Assembly (NCBI GenBank): GCA_003216815.1
Contig: QCIG01000002.1
Location: forward strand, 50,676 to 114,675
Direction: 5' to 3'
DNA from: Prochlorococcus sp. AG-402-K14
Lineage (GTDB): Bacteria > Cyanobacteriota > Cyanobacteriia > PCC-6307 > Cyanobiaceae
Length of the DNA stretch: 64,000 nucleotides
Part shown: positions 39,151 to 48,620 of the stretch, piece after piece
How positions within the stretch are numbered: position 1 is the stretch's first letter
Layout of the letters: every line of letters starts with the position of its first letter
Made by a program: the position numbers and the translations under genes
The notes under the pieces: model-generated
What the model was told of the DNA's origin: nothing
The model's database searches: none
What the model saw: only the letters and a program-made list of their open reading frames with translations

Positions 39151-42111
39151 CTATTTTGCTTCCATCCAATTTACTCCAACGCCAGTTTCAACTATAAGAG
39201 GAACACTAAGTTTTACAGCATTTTCCATAGTGTTTTGTACAAGGAGTTTTGTTTCCTCCAAATCTTTGGGATCAACTTCTAGCACGAGTTCATCATGCAC
39301 TTGAAGTAGAATTTTCGCTGCCAATCCAGTCTTTCTTAAAGCTGAATGCAATTGAATCATTGCAAGCTTAATTATGTCTGCACTGGAGCCTTGAATAGGT
39401 GCATTTGCTGCGGCTCTTAATTGTTGTGCTTCCATCCCTGCTCTTCTGGCCGTAGTTAAATCAATTGCATTTGGTGGGGTTCCCAGAAGTCTTCCAAGAC
39501 CATTTTTATTGAAATGAAAATATCTTCTTCTCCCTAGCAATGTTTCAACAAACCCTTGGCTTAGGGCAAGTCTTTCTTGATATTCTAAAAATTTAAAAAC
39601 GGCTGGATAACGTTCTTTGAATTTACTTAAAAAATATTTTGCTTCTATTAATGAAACGCCCGTTGATCTTGCAAACCTTTGAGCCCCCATACCATAAATA
39701 ACCCCAAAATTTATTGTTTTTCCTATTCTTCTTTCATCGGCGTCAATGGCATCTTTTTCAAATAAAATTTTTGCCGTTAAAGAGTGGACATCTTCATTTT
39801 TTAAATAAGCATTTTTTAGTACTTCTTCACCTGAAAGATGTGTGAGTATACGAAGTTCAATTTGTGAATAGTCTGCGCTAAGAAGTTTCCAATTTTTTTG
39901 CGGAAGAAAAGCTTTTCTTATTCGTCTACTAAATTCAGTTCTGACAGGGATATTTTGGAGATTTGGATTGCTGCTACTTAATCTTCCAGTAGAGGTTACG
40001 GCTTGATTGAAATCTGTATGTACTCTTCCCGTTTCTTGTTCAATAAGCTGAGGCAAAGCATCTACATAAGTATTAAGCAACTTACTTATAGTGCGATGTT
40101 CAATGATCATTTTTACGATTGGATGCTCTGATTCCAGCTTTTCCAATACACCTGCATCTGTACTCCATCCTGTTTTTGTTTTTCTTGATTTTCTCCTATC
40201 TAAATCAAGTTTCTCAAAAAGTAATTCACCTAATTGTTTAGGTGATGAAAGGTTAAACTCATTGCCTGCAATCTTATAAACTTCTTCCTCGATAGTATTT
40301 AATGTTTTTGTTAACTCCAAAGATAAATCTTTTAGATAAGGTGTATCAATAATGATTCCTGTGGACTCGATTTCCGCTAAAACCCGCTCAAGTGGTTGTT
40401 CAACTTCGTTTAGTAAGGTTATTAATTTTGTACTTATTTCTTTTAATCTATTAATATAAATAATTGCTAATTTTCTTGTTAAATAAACGTCCATCCCGCA
40501 GTAAATACTCGCAGACTTAATGTCCACATAAGAGAAGTCTTCTCCTTTTTTGACAACATCAGAAAAACTTTTGGGCTTAAATCCAAATTCTCTATAAGCA
40601 ATTTCATCTAAGCTATGTTTAAGAGTTGCATCACATATATAATCGGCAAGTAAAGTATCAATTACAACGCCATTTAATATAATTCCATGTCTTAGCAAAA
40701 TCAGTCTGTCGTATTTTGCATTCTGAAGGGTTTTAGGATTTTCATCGCTAGAGAACCAATCCTTAAGTGCAAAGATAACTTCTTCAATCTTTAATTGATG
40801 TATATGATTAATTTCTATTAAATCGGCTTCTTTCTTTTGATGTCCTATTGGTATATAAACTATATCTTTTAATGATTCACCAAAACAAAATCCTAAGCCA
40901 ACAAGTTCAGCTTTAAAAGGATTCAAATTGGTTGTTTCGGTATCAATAGCTATTGGTTTCTTCGCATCAGTATGTTTCATTATTTGTGCAACAAAAATAT
41001 TAAGTTCTTCCAGATTGTCTATAATCTTAGGCTCTATCTGGGGAATCTCTTTTGTTTCATTAACCCTAGTTAGATTAATATTCTCACTCTTATTATTAAC
41101 GATTTTACTTTCCTTTGATGAGCGGTTATTGTCTTGCTCTGATAAGCCTTCTTTAGAAAATAGAGCTTTAAAAGTTGAGACTTGTTTTAATAAACTATGT
41201 AACTCAAGTTTTTCAAGGCTTTCAGTTAATTTTGATTCGTTAATACCTTCTAAGTTATGTTCTGTTTTTGGACTTATAGGAATTTTAATTAATATTTCTG
41301 CAAGTTTTCTTGAGAGATATGCATTATCTTTGTCTGCTTTTAGCTTTAATCTTACGGCTCCTTTTATAGCGCCTCGTTTAGCTTTTTCGCCTTCTCTCTC
41401 TAGCTCTTGGAGTGATTTATATATTCCATCAAGATCATTGTTTTCGTTTAAAAGATTTATTGCTGTTTTTGGACCAACTCCTTTAACGCCAGGAATATTA
41501 TCTGAGCTATCACCAGTTAAGGCTTTCAGATCTATGACTTTGTTTGGATTGACGCCAAGTTTCTCCTTCACTCCCTCTTCATTAATCAGTCTAGGATTTC
41601 CGCTTTTTGCGTAAGGACCTCCACCCATATACAAGACTGCGATATCTCTTTTGTCATCCACTAATTGAAATAGGTCTCTATCTCCAGAAAGGATTCTGAC
41701 ACTCCATCCTTTATCAGCGGCATCATTGGCGAGTGTTCCTAAGACATCATCGGCCTCATATCCTGGGGCTTTGCATATAGATAGATTTAGACTTTCTTTG
41801 AGAATCTCTTCAAGCTGATCTAAATCTTGAAAAAATATGTCTGGTGCTACATCTCGATTGGCTTTGTAGTTTGGATCTTCCTTGTGGCGAAATGTTGGCT
41901 CAGCAGTATCAAAAGCAATTGTGATTCCTTTAGGCTCGATAGATTTGCAATTATCTAAAAGGCTTTTTAGAAAACCATAGGTCACACTTGTAGGAAATCC
42001 TTCCTTTGTGGTAAGACCTCCTTCACCTCCTTTGCTAAAAGCATAAAAACTTCTAAAAGCTAAAGAATGGCCATCAACCAATAATAAAGTTGGCTTTTTT
42101 ATTGCTTTCAT
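39151..42111 (-). CDS. polA: DNA polymerase I
   Basis: 986 residues. The N-terminal 5' nuclease starts LLLVDGHSLAFRSFYAF and has GDRDLFQLVDD and LTGDSSDNIPGVKGVGPKTA. The 3'-5' exonuclease domain keeps its metal motif AIDTETTNLNPF, so proofreading should be active. The polymerase domain has SADYSQIELRILTHLSGE (motif A), DERRIGKTINFGVIYGMG (motif B) and LLQVHDELVLEV (motif C). It fills gaps and removes primers. A small HTH-linked Lys/Ser-rich linker separates the nuclease and exonuclease parts. Confidence 0.97.
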   Translation of the reverse strand: MKAIKKPTLLLVDGHSLAFRSFYAFSKGGEGGLTTKEGFPTSVTYGFLKSLLDNCKSIEPKGITIAFDTAEPTFRHKEDPNYKANRDVAPDIFFQDLDQLEEILKESLNLSICKAPGYEADDVLGTLANDAADKGWSVRILSGDRDLFQLVDDKRDIAVLYMGGGPYAKSGNPRLINEEGVKEKLGVNPNKVIDLKALTGDSSDNIPGVKGVGPKTAINLLNENNDLDGIYKSLQELEREGEKAKRGAIKGAVRLKLKADKDNAYLSRKLAEILIKIPISPKTEHNLEGINESKLTESLEKLELHSLLKQVSTFKALFSKEGLSEQDNNRSSKESKIVNNKSENINLTRVNETKEIPQIEPKIIDNLEELNIFVAQIMKHTDAKKPIAIDTETTNLNPFKAELVGLGFCFGESLKDIVYIPIGHQKKEADLIEINHIHQLKIEEVIFALKDWFSSDENPKTLQNAKYDRLILLRHGIILNGVVIDTLLADYICDATLKHSLDEIAYREFGFKPKSFSDVVKKGEDFSYVDIKSASIYCGMDVYLTRKLAIIYINRLKEISTKLITLLNEVEQPLERVLAEIESTGIIIDTPYLKDLSLELTKTLNTIEEEVYKIAGNEFNLSSPKQLGELLFEKLDLDRRKSRKTKTGWSTDAGVLEKLESEHPIVKMIIEHRTISKLLNTYVDALPQLIEQETGRVHTDFNQAVTSTGRLSSSNPNLQNIPVRTEFSRRIRKAFLPQKNWKLLSADYSQIELRILTHLSGEEVLKNAYLKNEDVHSLTAKILFEKDAIDADERRIGKTINFGVIYGMGAQRFARSTGVSLIEAKYFLSKFKERYPAVFKFLEYQERLALSQGFVETLLGRRRYFHFNKNGLGRLLGTPPNAIDLTTARRAGMEAQQLRAAANAPIQGSSADIIKLAMIQLHSALRKTGLAAKILLQVHDELVLEVDPKDLEETKLLVQNTMENAVKLSVPLIVETGVGVNWMEAK

Positions 42112-42137
42112 GAAACATTCATAATGAGATTAAGTTA

Positions 42138-43211
42138 TTAATTTTTCCTTTTTTTAGCCCAAGGAGGAAGATCAATAAAAACTTTCTCTCCTGGTTCTAA
42201 TCCAGATATTATTGCAGTCTTACTACCACTACTTGTACCCAATTCAACTTTTTTAAATGTTGGTTGATTGTTCTTTCCAACTACAAGTACTCCAGCTTTT
42301 CCTTCTTCCGTGACAATTGCAACAGTTGGAATAAGTGTATTGATTTTGGTTGCTCCCGTTTGGAAGTTGATATCAGAAGTCATACCAAGTCGTAAATCTT
42401 CAGGTTTATTACTTAATAACAACGTAACTTCAAATGAGGTTACGTTGTTATTTTTGATGGCGCTTGGAGAGATTTTGGAAACAACTGCTTTAAAACGCTT
42501 ATCAGGAAAAGCATCGACTCTAATTGTGGCTTCTTGTTCCGTTTTTATTCTTCCTATATCACTCTCAGGAACTTTCGCAACTATTTCAAGGCCCTGAGAA
42601 AGTTTTACTATTGATGAACTTGTTGCCCCCCCCTCTCTTGATGAAGATGCAGAGGTTGTTGGGGTCACGAATGCCCCAGGGACTGCGTATCTGCTTGTTA
42701 TTACTCCTTGAAATGGAGCTCTTATTTTTGTTTCGTTTTCTTCAACTTCTATTTGTTTAAATTTAGCTTCGCTTCTTAAAAACCTATTTCTATATTCTTC
42801 ATACTCTTCTGCACTTATAGCACCCTCGTTAAAAAGCATCTTTCTTCTTAGATAGCTTGCTTTTTGGGTTTGATAATTTGCTCTTATTTCTTCAATCCTA
42901 TATTCCAAGTCTCCGAAATCCATTTTTGCAATTAGATCTCCTTTCTTTACCTGATCTCCTTCCTCAACGAAAATCTTATCAAGTATTCCTTGCCTTTTAG
43001 GACTTACGTTTACGCTTTTATTTGCTTTTAATTCACCACTTGCTGTTATTAAACCAGGCAAACTGCCGCTTTCAGCTGCAATTGTAAATTCAGTGATGTC
43101 TTTGTTAGACCTATTGCCTTCTTTGACCTTAAACATAATCCCACTAACAGTTAGGACCGAAAGTGCAATGAGGCCTAAAACTTTTTTCTTTTTTAAATTT
43201 TTCCAAATCAT
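42138..43211 (-). CDS. RND/MacA-type efflux periplasmic adaptor
   Basis: 357 residues. One N-terminal membrane helix (VLGLIALSVLTVSGIMF) is followed by the split lipoyl motif (KSVNVSPKRQGILDKIFVEEGDQVKKGDLIAKMD and KIRAPFQGVITSRYAVPGAFVTP), a coiled-coil hairpin between them and a beta-barrel domain (LEIVAKVPESDIGRIKTEQEATIRVDAFPDKRFKAVVSKISP). It links an inner-membrane pump to an outer-membrane channel. No pump gene is adjacent. A 14-bp perfect inverted repeat lies inside the gene. Confidence 0.9.
   Translation of the reverse strand: MIWKNLKKKKVLGLIALSVLTVSGIMFKVKEGNRSNKDITEFTIAAESGSLPGLITASGELKANKSVNVSPKRQGILDKIFVEEGDQVKKGDLIAKMDFGDLEYRIEEIRANYQTQKASYLRRKMLFNEGAISAEEYEEYRNRFLRSEAKFKQIEVEENETKIRAPFQGVITSRYAVPGAFVTPTTSASSSREGGATSSSIVKLSQGLEIVAKVPESDIGRIKTEQEATIRVDAFPDKRFKAVVSKISPSAIKNNNVTSFEVTLLLSNKPEDLRLGMTSDINFQTGATKINTLIPTVAIVTEEGKAGVLVVGKNNQPTFKKVELGTSSGSKTAIISGLEPGEKVFIDLPPWAKKRKN
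42415..42452. repeat. 14-bp perfect inverted repeat inside the efflux adaptor gene
   Basis: AATAACAACGTAAC and GTTACGTTGTTATT are exact reverse complements separated by 10 bases, within codons for NNNVTSFEVTLLL. On the + strand the hairpin is followed by TTT. It could fold in the mRNA; nothing else suggests a function. Confidence 0.7.
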
Positions 43212-43377
43212 TTTACGAAATCAATTGCTCTAGAGTTTTTAAAGTTTTGATGTTGTGAAGAAAAAGTTTAAAAAACTTTCCTTTGGAGATTTATAACCAT
43301 ATTTTCGCTGTTAATGGGCACGATTGGGTTTAATTTGGTCAAATTAATCAACTGGGGTCCCTCAAAGATCCATTTCA

Positions 43378-44469
43378 ATGCTTAAGGCCGGAATTGTTGG
43401 ACTTCCAAATGTAGGGAAGTCAACTTTGTTCAATGCTCTTGTCGCGAATGCTCAAGCTCAAGCTGCAAATTTTCCTTTTTGCACTATTGAACCCAATGTA
43501 GGCTCTGTTTCTGTGCCTGATCAACGCTTGAATTTGCTTGCTGAACTTAGTGATAGCAAACAAATTATTCCAACCAGAATGGAGTTTGTTGATATCGCTG
43601 GTCTTGTTAAGGGAGCAAGTAAAGGAGAGGGCCTTGGTAATAAATTCTTAGCAAATATAAGAGAGGTAGATGCAATAGTTCATGTGATTAGGTGTTTTAG
43701 CGATGACGATGTTATTCATGTCTCAGGATCAGTAGATCCATCAAGAGATATTGAGATAATAAATTTAGAATTAGCTTTGTCTGATTTAAATCAAATTGAA
43801 AAGCGAAGAACTCGATTAAAAAAACAATTGAATACTAATAAGGAGGCAATATTAGAGGATAGTATTTTAGAAAAACTAAAATTTGCCTTGGAAAATGAGA
43901 ATGCAGTTAGAACTGTTGCTTTAACCGAAGAAGAGAAAAAATTAATCAAACCATTAGGCCTATTAACTCAAAAACCAATTATTTATGCAACTAATCTTGG
44001 GGAAGATGAACTTTCTAAGGGGAATAACTTTTCAGAGGAAGTAAGTAATCTTGCGAGTAAGGAAGGTTCTGAATGTGTCAAAATTTCAGCTCAAGTTGAA
44101 GCAGAATTAATTGAATTGGGAAAGGAGGAAAGGGATGATTATTTAACTGGATTAGGAGTACAGGAAGGAGGTTTAATTAGTCTTATTAAAGCTACATATC
44201 GATTGCTTGGTTTAAGTACTTACTTCACTACTGGAGAAAAAGAAACAAAAGCGTGGACGATATATGATGGGATGACAGCTCCTCAAGCAGCTGGAGTAAT
44301 TCATACAGATTTTGAAAAGGGTTTCATTCGAGCTCAAACAATTTCATATGAAAAATTATTGGAAGCTGGATCTTTAACAGAGGCTAGAAATAAAGGTTGG
44401 TTAAGAAGTGAAGGGAAAGAATATGTAGTGAATGAAGGAGACGTTATGGAGTTTTTATTCAACGTATAG
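43378..44469 (+). CDS. ychF: Ribosome-associated ATPase/GTPase YchF (OLA1)
   Basis: 363 residues: Walker [19 protein letters not shown], switch-like [38 protein letters not shown], NxxE-type base contact ATNLGEDEL, and a C-terminal TGS domain ending [18 protein letters not shown]. It prefers ATP in characterised homologues and acts in translation stress responses. The last codons (ATGGAGTTTTTATTCAACGTATAG) are duplicated several times downstream, marking the start of the accessory island. Confidence 0.97.
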   Translation: MLKAGIVGLPNVGKSTLFNALVANAQAQAANFPFCTIEPNVGSVSVPDQRLNLLAELSDSKQIIPTRMEFVDIAGLVKGASKGEGLGNKFLANIREVDAIVHVIRCFSDDDVIHVSGSVDPSRDIEIINLELALSDLNQIEKRRTRLKKQLNTNKEAILEDSILEKLKFALENENAVRTVALTEEEKKLIKPLGLLTQKPIIYATNLGEDELSKGNNFSEEVSNLASKEGSECVKISAQVEAELIELGKEERDDYLTGLGVQEGGLISLIKATYRLLGLSTYFTTGEKETKAWTIYDGMTAPQAAGVIHTDFEKGFIRAQTISYEKLLEAGSLTEARNKGWLRSEGKEYVVNEGDVMEFLFNV

Positions 44470-44535
44470 CAGACTAGTCATACCAAGGGTTCTCGAAAAT
44501 CATGTTAGAACAAATTCTAACTTTTGTTCTAACAT
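44446..44535 (+). repeat. att-like repeat copy 1: ychF 3' end and downstream arm
   Basis: ATGGAGTTTTTATTCAACGTATAG of ychF continues into CAGACTAGTCATACCAAGGGTTCTCGAAA, then two TCTAAC motifs 12 bases apart. The core recurs at copies 2-7. The left arm found at the other copies is missing here because ychF coding sequence occupies it, as expected for the chromosomal edge of an integration site. Confidence 0.75.
44502..44535. terminator. 13-bp perfect hairpin after ychF, possible terminator
   Basis: ATGTTAGAACAAA and TTTGTTCTAACAT pair exactly around an 8-base loop and are followed by TTTTG. It may end ychF transcription. The arms contain the TCTAAC motif in both orientations, so the hairpin may equally be part of the att-like site. 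Confidence 0.5.
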
Positions 44536-44661
44536 TTTGATCAATTTTCCAGGTATTTATAGCTATACCTTCCCTTCTTTTGAGACAGGTGAGACTTGAA
44601 ACCTCATTTTTTAACGTGTTTGAGCCAATATGTTTCATGACAGTCATGGCAGTTTCTTTCT

Positions 44662-46629
44662 TCAGCCAAAGACAGTTGGCTCAGGAAAAAGCGATTTATA
44701 CTCGGCTGATTCAGTGAAACCAAGAAGAACTTCATATCCAGTTTCAGCTCCACTATTGAGTTGACCTGTCCAATAATTCATGCCAATAGAATCAGGCTCT
44801 CTATCAAGAACTTCTTCGTATAGATTAGATATGAATGTTTGATGATCTATATCTAATAAATAGTCGTTATCTAATGTTTCTGATGAGAATGGGTTAATCT
44901 CATTGTCAGCGACTTTGAAAGTATTGGCAGCATGAATATTAGTTTCTATGCCAGTGATAATATCTACGTTCGATTTACTAGAATCAATTGCAAGCTTGTA
45001 ATTATATGAAGCAGATAACCTACTGAATTTAGCAATACTATTCTCAATTCCCCATGAGGTATGTGCATTGTATAAATCTATTCCTGATATATAGTTTTTA
45101 GCTTCTGTGAGATTATTACCTGTAATCCAGGGATTTGTTGATTGAGCTTGATAAGCAAGTATTGAGGATGTACTTTCCCTTATCTTTGCTGTATAAGCAA
45201 CAGCAGCATTAGTTTTATTTGTAAGTGTAGTTTTATCGTTTGAACTTCCAGAATTATTTTCAGCAGCCCAAACAAGGTCATTGGCAATAGATGCAAGCTG
45301 TAAGACACCATTTCGAATTTGTTTAGCCCAATAAGTTAGACCAGCTATATCTGCTTCTCGACTGAATAAATTTAAGTAGATTTGATTGACCTGTGCCTCT
45401 ACAGAAAGATCACTGTTTACATTATTAAATTCAGGCTGTAAATACATATTTGCTGCAAAGGCACTTCTGCTGATCCCCTTGTTAGTCCAATAATCTAGAC
45501 CTATTGGATCGGAGGGACGACTAAAATAAGCGATAAAAAGTTGTTGTAATTCTATGGAAGTTGCAGGTCGTCCTGATGGCGAAGTTTCATTTAAATCATT
45601 AACTGAAAGGGTAAAAGATTTCTCAAAACTATTGTTACCGCTATCGGTGGTTTTTATTCGAATAGTGTATGAAGATTTTAACTCATAATCGGGAGAAGAA
45701 TTAATTTTTAAGGATGATCCATTAATCGTAAAATAACTATTATCAGTATCACCTACTCCGCTAACTAAAGTATATGTAAATGTATCATTTACATCTACAT
45801 CAGTTGTACTGAGTGTCGCTATTGAGGTGTTTGCCTGAATATTTTCATTAAAATTTGTACTTGAAAGACTAATAGAAGTAGGCGTATTTTCGGTTTCAAC
45901 TCCCCATATTGATTGTAGTGCTGCTATGTCTGCAGGTCGCCATGATGGTGCTTTAGCATAGCTCAGATTTTCATTGTAAATAAAGTTGTAAGACATAACA
46001 GTGTCATCAGTGTCATGCCAGTCCCCATTTGGATCGTCTACTCCATTTAATTGAGGATGAGAGAGTCCAATAGCATGTCCAATCTCATGAATCAGAGTCA
46101 TTGCATCGTCATCTTTTAGTGAGCCATAAGGTAATTCCCAATCAGCTATATTTTCATAGACTATTGAATAATTAGATGTCTTCTCCCAAAATATGTCTAC
46201 GTTTGAATCAGTTAAATCACCAGTATGAGCATACCCCGTGTATCCCTCGGACCAGTCTCCAATATAATAAATATCAATATTAGATTCAGATTTTGAATAT
46301 GTACGATAGAAATCAAGTTCTATATAAGGATCAATACTTTTAAAAACATTTTCTATGAATTTTTGTTCGCCTATCTCATGAGGTTCGGTAGACTCATAAG
46401 GTCCCCATAGATCGGGAAATTTTACCCCATAAGAATCATCAATATAATAATAAATATTCTCTTTCCCAGCAAATTCAGATTCAATTGCATTAGTAACTTC
46501 TCCTATTAAATCTGAACTTTGAAATGTCTTACTATTCGCGCTTATTTCTAAGTTTGGGTTTTTATTAAGTTGAAGGATTTTTGAAAGATCAGTTTCAAAA
46601 CCTGATTGCTGGTCACATATAAAGCACAT
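44662..46629 (-). CDS. Metzincin metalloprotease with cadherin-like and DUF4214 domains
   Basis: 655 residues. The zinc site HEIGHAIGLSHP (about 181-192) followed by the Met-turn TVMSY (about 210-214) identifies an M10/serralysin-like metzincin. A cadherin-like repeat (about 255-348, FTYTLVSGVGDTDNSYFTINGSSLKI) follows, then two DUF4214 segments (about 360-655) with IGLDYWTNKGISRSAFAANMY and SIGMNYWTGQLNSGAETGYEVLLGFTESAEYKSLF. There is no N-terminal signal peptide, so type I secretion is likely (inference). Between att-like copies 1 and 2, it is the sole gene of its module. Confidence 0.85.
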   Translation of the reverse strand: MCFICDQQSGFETDLSKILQLNKNPNLEISANSKTFQSSDLIGEVTNAIESEFAGKENIYYYIDDSYGVKFPDLWGPYESTEPHEIGEQKFIENVFKSIDPYIELDFYRTYSKSESNIDIYYIGDWSEGYTGYAHTGDLTDSNVDIFWEKTSNYSIVYENIADWELPYGSLKDDDAMTLIHEIGHAIGLSHPQLNGVDDPNGDWHDTDDTVMSYNFIYNENLSYAKAPSWRPADIAALQSIWGVETENTPTSISLSSTNFNENIQANTSIATLSTTDVDVNDTFTYTLVSGVGDTDNSYFTINGSSLKINSSPDYELKSSYTIRIKTTDSGNNSFEKSFTLSVNDLNETSPSGRPATSIELQQLFIAYFSRPSDPIGLDYWTNKGISRSAFAANMYLQPEFNNVNSDLSVEAQVNQIYLNLFSREADIAGLTYWAKQIRNGVLQLASIANDLVWAAENNSGSSNDKTTLTNKTNAAVAYTAKIRESTSSILAYQAQSTNPWITGNNLTEAKNYISGIDLYNAHTSWGIENSIAKFSRLSASYNYKLAIDSSKSNVDIITGIETNIHAANTFKVADNEINPFSSETLDNDYLLDIDHQTFISNLYEEVLDREPDSIGMNYWTGQLNSGAETGYEVLLGFTESAEYKSLFPEPTVFG

Positions 46630-46781
46630 ACGACTTCTCTAAACTCATTAATCTCATCGATAAGCCACAGGTTGTTTCGATCTGATAGCTAGAGTATCTA
46701 TTATATCTAGCTCTATGATTTTTTTTCTGAAATCCGAAATAAATGTTTTAAGTGAGACTCAGTCTGTCTTAAAACGCTCTT

Positions 46782-46958
46782 CTAACTTGTTCTAACAAAT
46801 TGGCGATTTGGTCTAACACGGATTTTTGCTTGTAATCAGTTGGTGTGACTTATCTGAATGGAGTTTTTATTCAACGTATAAGCGTCCAGTCATGGCAAGG
46901 GTTTTCAGCGATTTTTATAGCTATTCTAACTTTATTCTAACTTTATTCTAACTTCTGA
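46782..46958 (+). repeat. att-like repeat copy 2 with left and right TCTAAC arms
   Basis: The core ATGGAGTTTTTATTCAACGTATAA is identical to the ychF end apart from the final base, followed by GCGTCCAGTCATGGCAAGGG. On the left lie CTTCTAAC, GTTCTAAC and GTCTAAC; on the right three tandem TATTCTAACTT units at an 11-base period. This explains most of the 550-base gap between the protease and ATP-grasp genes; I see no gene in the rest. Confidence 0.8.
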
Positions 46959-47181
46959 ATTATTTTAGAAATCTTTTTTAGTTATTTTTCCTCTAAACAT
47001 GCATAACCTTAAGTTCGTTCGATGCTTGAGATTTATGAGGAAATAATAGAAGATCATGCAAGAACTGTATTTTAATATACTTAAATCATAAACTGGAGAT
47101 ATTTAAATTCTTTTTTGTATTTTTAGCTACCTGAATAATTGCTGGCTTGATTCATATTTAATTAACTAATTGGAGGTTGAT

Positions 47182-48615
47182 ATGTTTACAGATTATCAAC
47201 CAAAAAAGGGATATGATGAATATTTTACATCTGAAGATTTTTCTCCTAGAACATCCCTTGAGCCTCTTCTTTCGTCTTTAAAAAAGATAGGTTTAGACCA
47301 GTTAAATGTAAGTCATGAAATTGCAAGAAAATTACTTCTACGTCATGGAGCAACTTTTCGTCTTAACGACTCCGGTAATAAAGGTTCTGAAAGGATTCTT
47401 CCTTTTGATCCTTTGCCGAGAGTAATTGGTGCCTCTGAGTGGTTAGAGCTAGAAAAAGGACTTGTACAGAGACTTGAAGCAATAGATTTATTTTTATCTG
47501 ATGTTTATGGTAAACAGCAAATAATAAAAGATCGGATTATCCCAAGAGAATTTATAGAGAGTTCTGATGGTTGGCGGCCACAAATGCAGGGATTTGTATT
47601 GCCATTAGGTAAATGGTGCCATGTGTCTGGATTGGATTTAATTAGGGATGGAAAAGGAGACTGGCTCGTTCTTGAGGACAATCTTCGGTGCCCTTCAGGA
47701 GTTGCATATTTCTTGGAGAATAGATTAGTTATGAAAAGAATTTTTCCTAGCCTTTTTGCTGGCAGGATTGTTAGACCTATTGATGATTACCCATCATATT
47801 TATTGAAATCACTTCAGGAATTGGCAGTTTGGACTGACAATCCAAAAGTTGTTTTATTGACTCCTGGAGTTTTTAATAGCGCATATTTTGAACATAGTTA
47901 TTTAGCTCAACAGATGGGAGTTCAATTAGTTGAAGGAAGTGATTTAGTTTGTCAGAATGATAATGTTTATTTGAGAACCACCTCAGGGATAAAAAAAATT
48001 GATGTTATTTATCGTCGAATAGATGATGATTTTTTAGATCCTAAATTCTTTAGAAAAGATTCAATGCTTGGAGTCCCAGGTCTTCTTGATGTGATGAGTA
48101 AGGGTAGAGTTGCTGTTGCAAATGCTCCTGGCACAGGATTAGCAGATGATAAATTAATTTATACTTTTGTACCAGATATGATTAGATATTATTTAAAAGA
48201 GGAACCTATAATAAATAATGTTAAAACATATGTATGCGCAAAGGAAAAAGATCTTAATTATGTACTTGAGAACCTCAATTACTTAGTTGTTAAAAGTGTT
48301 TCTGAAGCTGGCGGCTATGGAATGTTAATAGGTCCACATTCTTCTCAAATAGATATTGATAAATTTTCAGCAAAAATCAAAGCTAATCCAAGAAATTATA
48401 TAGCTCAACCAACTCTAGATTTGTCTACGGTCCCATCACTTAGTGATGGTGAAGTATACCCATGTCATGTTGATTTAAGACCATATGTTCTTAGGGGAAA
48501 GGATACTTGGGTAAGTCCTGGAGGTCTCACAAGGGTTGCTTTAAAACGAGATTCTTTGATTGTTAATTCTTCTCAAGGTGGAGGGTGTAAAGACACTTGG
48601 GTGGTAAGCCAATAA
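47182..48615 (+). CDS. Circularly permuted ATP-grasp protein
   Basis: 477 residues from the ATG five bases after GGAGGT; the ORF's TTG start would include the Shine-Dalgarno sequence in the coding region. The signature LVLEDNLRCPSGVAYFLENR and YLIVKSV-like LVVKSVSEAGGYGMLIGP belong to the COG2308 ATP-grasp family, predicted to form amide bonds. It heads a three-gene operon with alpha-E and transglutaminase-like proteins, a widespread trio whose product is unknown. The operon lies between att-like copies 2 and 3. Confidence 0.9.
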   Translation: MFTDYQPKKGYDEYFTSEDFSPRTSLEPLLSSLKKIGLDQLNVSHEIARKLLLRHGATFRLNDSGNKGSERILPFDPLPRVIGASEWLELEKGLVQRLEAIDLFLSDVYGKQQIIKDRIIPREFIESSDGWRPQMQGFVLPLGKWCHVSGLDLIRDGKGDWLVLEDNLRCPSGVAYFLENRLVMKRIFPSLFAGRIVRPIDDYPSYLLKSLQELAVWTDNPKVVLLTPGVFNSAYFEHSYLAQQMGVQLVEGSDLVCQNDNVYLRTTSGIKKIDVIYRRIDDDFLDPKFFRKDSMLGVPGLLDVMSKGRVAVANAPGTGLADDKLIYTFVPDMIRYYLKEEPIINNVKTYVCAKEKDLNYVLENLNYLVVKSVSEAGGYGMLIGPHSSQIDIDKFSAKIKANPRNYIAQPTLDLSTVPSLSDGEVYPCHVDLRPYVLRGKDTWVSPGGLTRVALKRDSLIVNSSQGGGCKDTWVVSQ

Positions 48616-48620
48616 TATAA

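Noticed and set aside
40928-41614. 228-residue + strand ORF
   Set aside because: It lies antisense to polA, whose motifs are unambiguous; it is a shadow.
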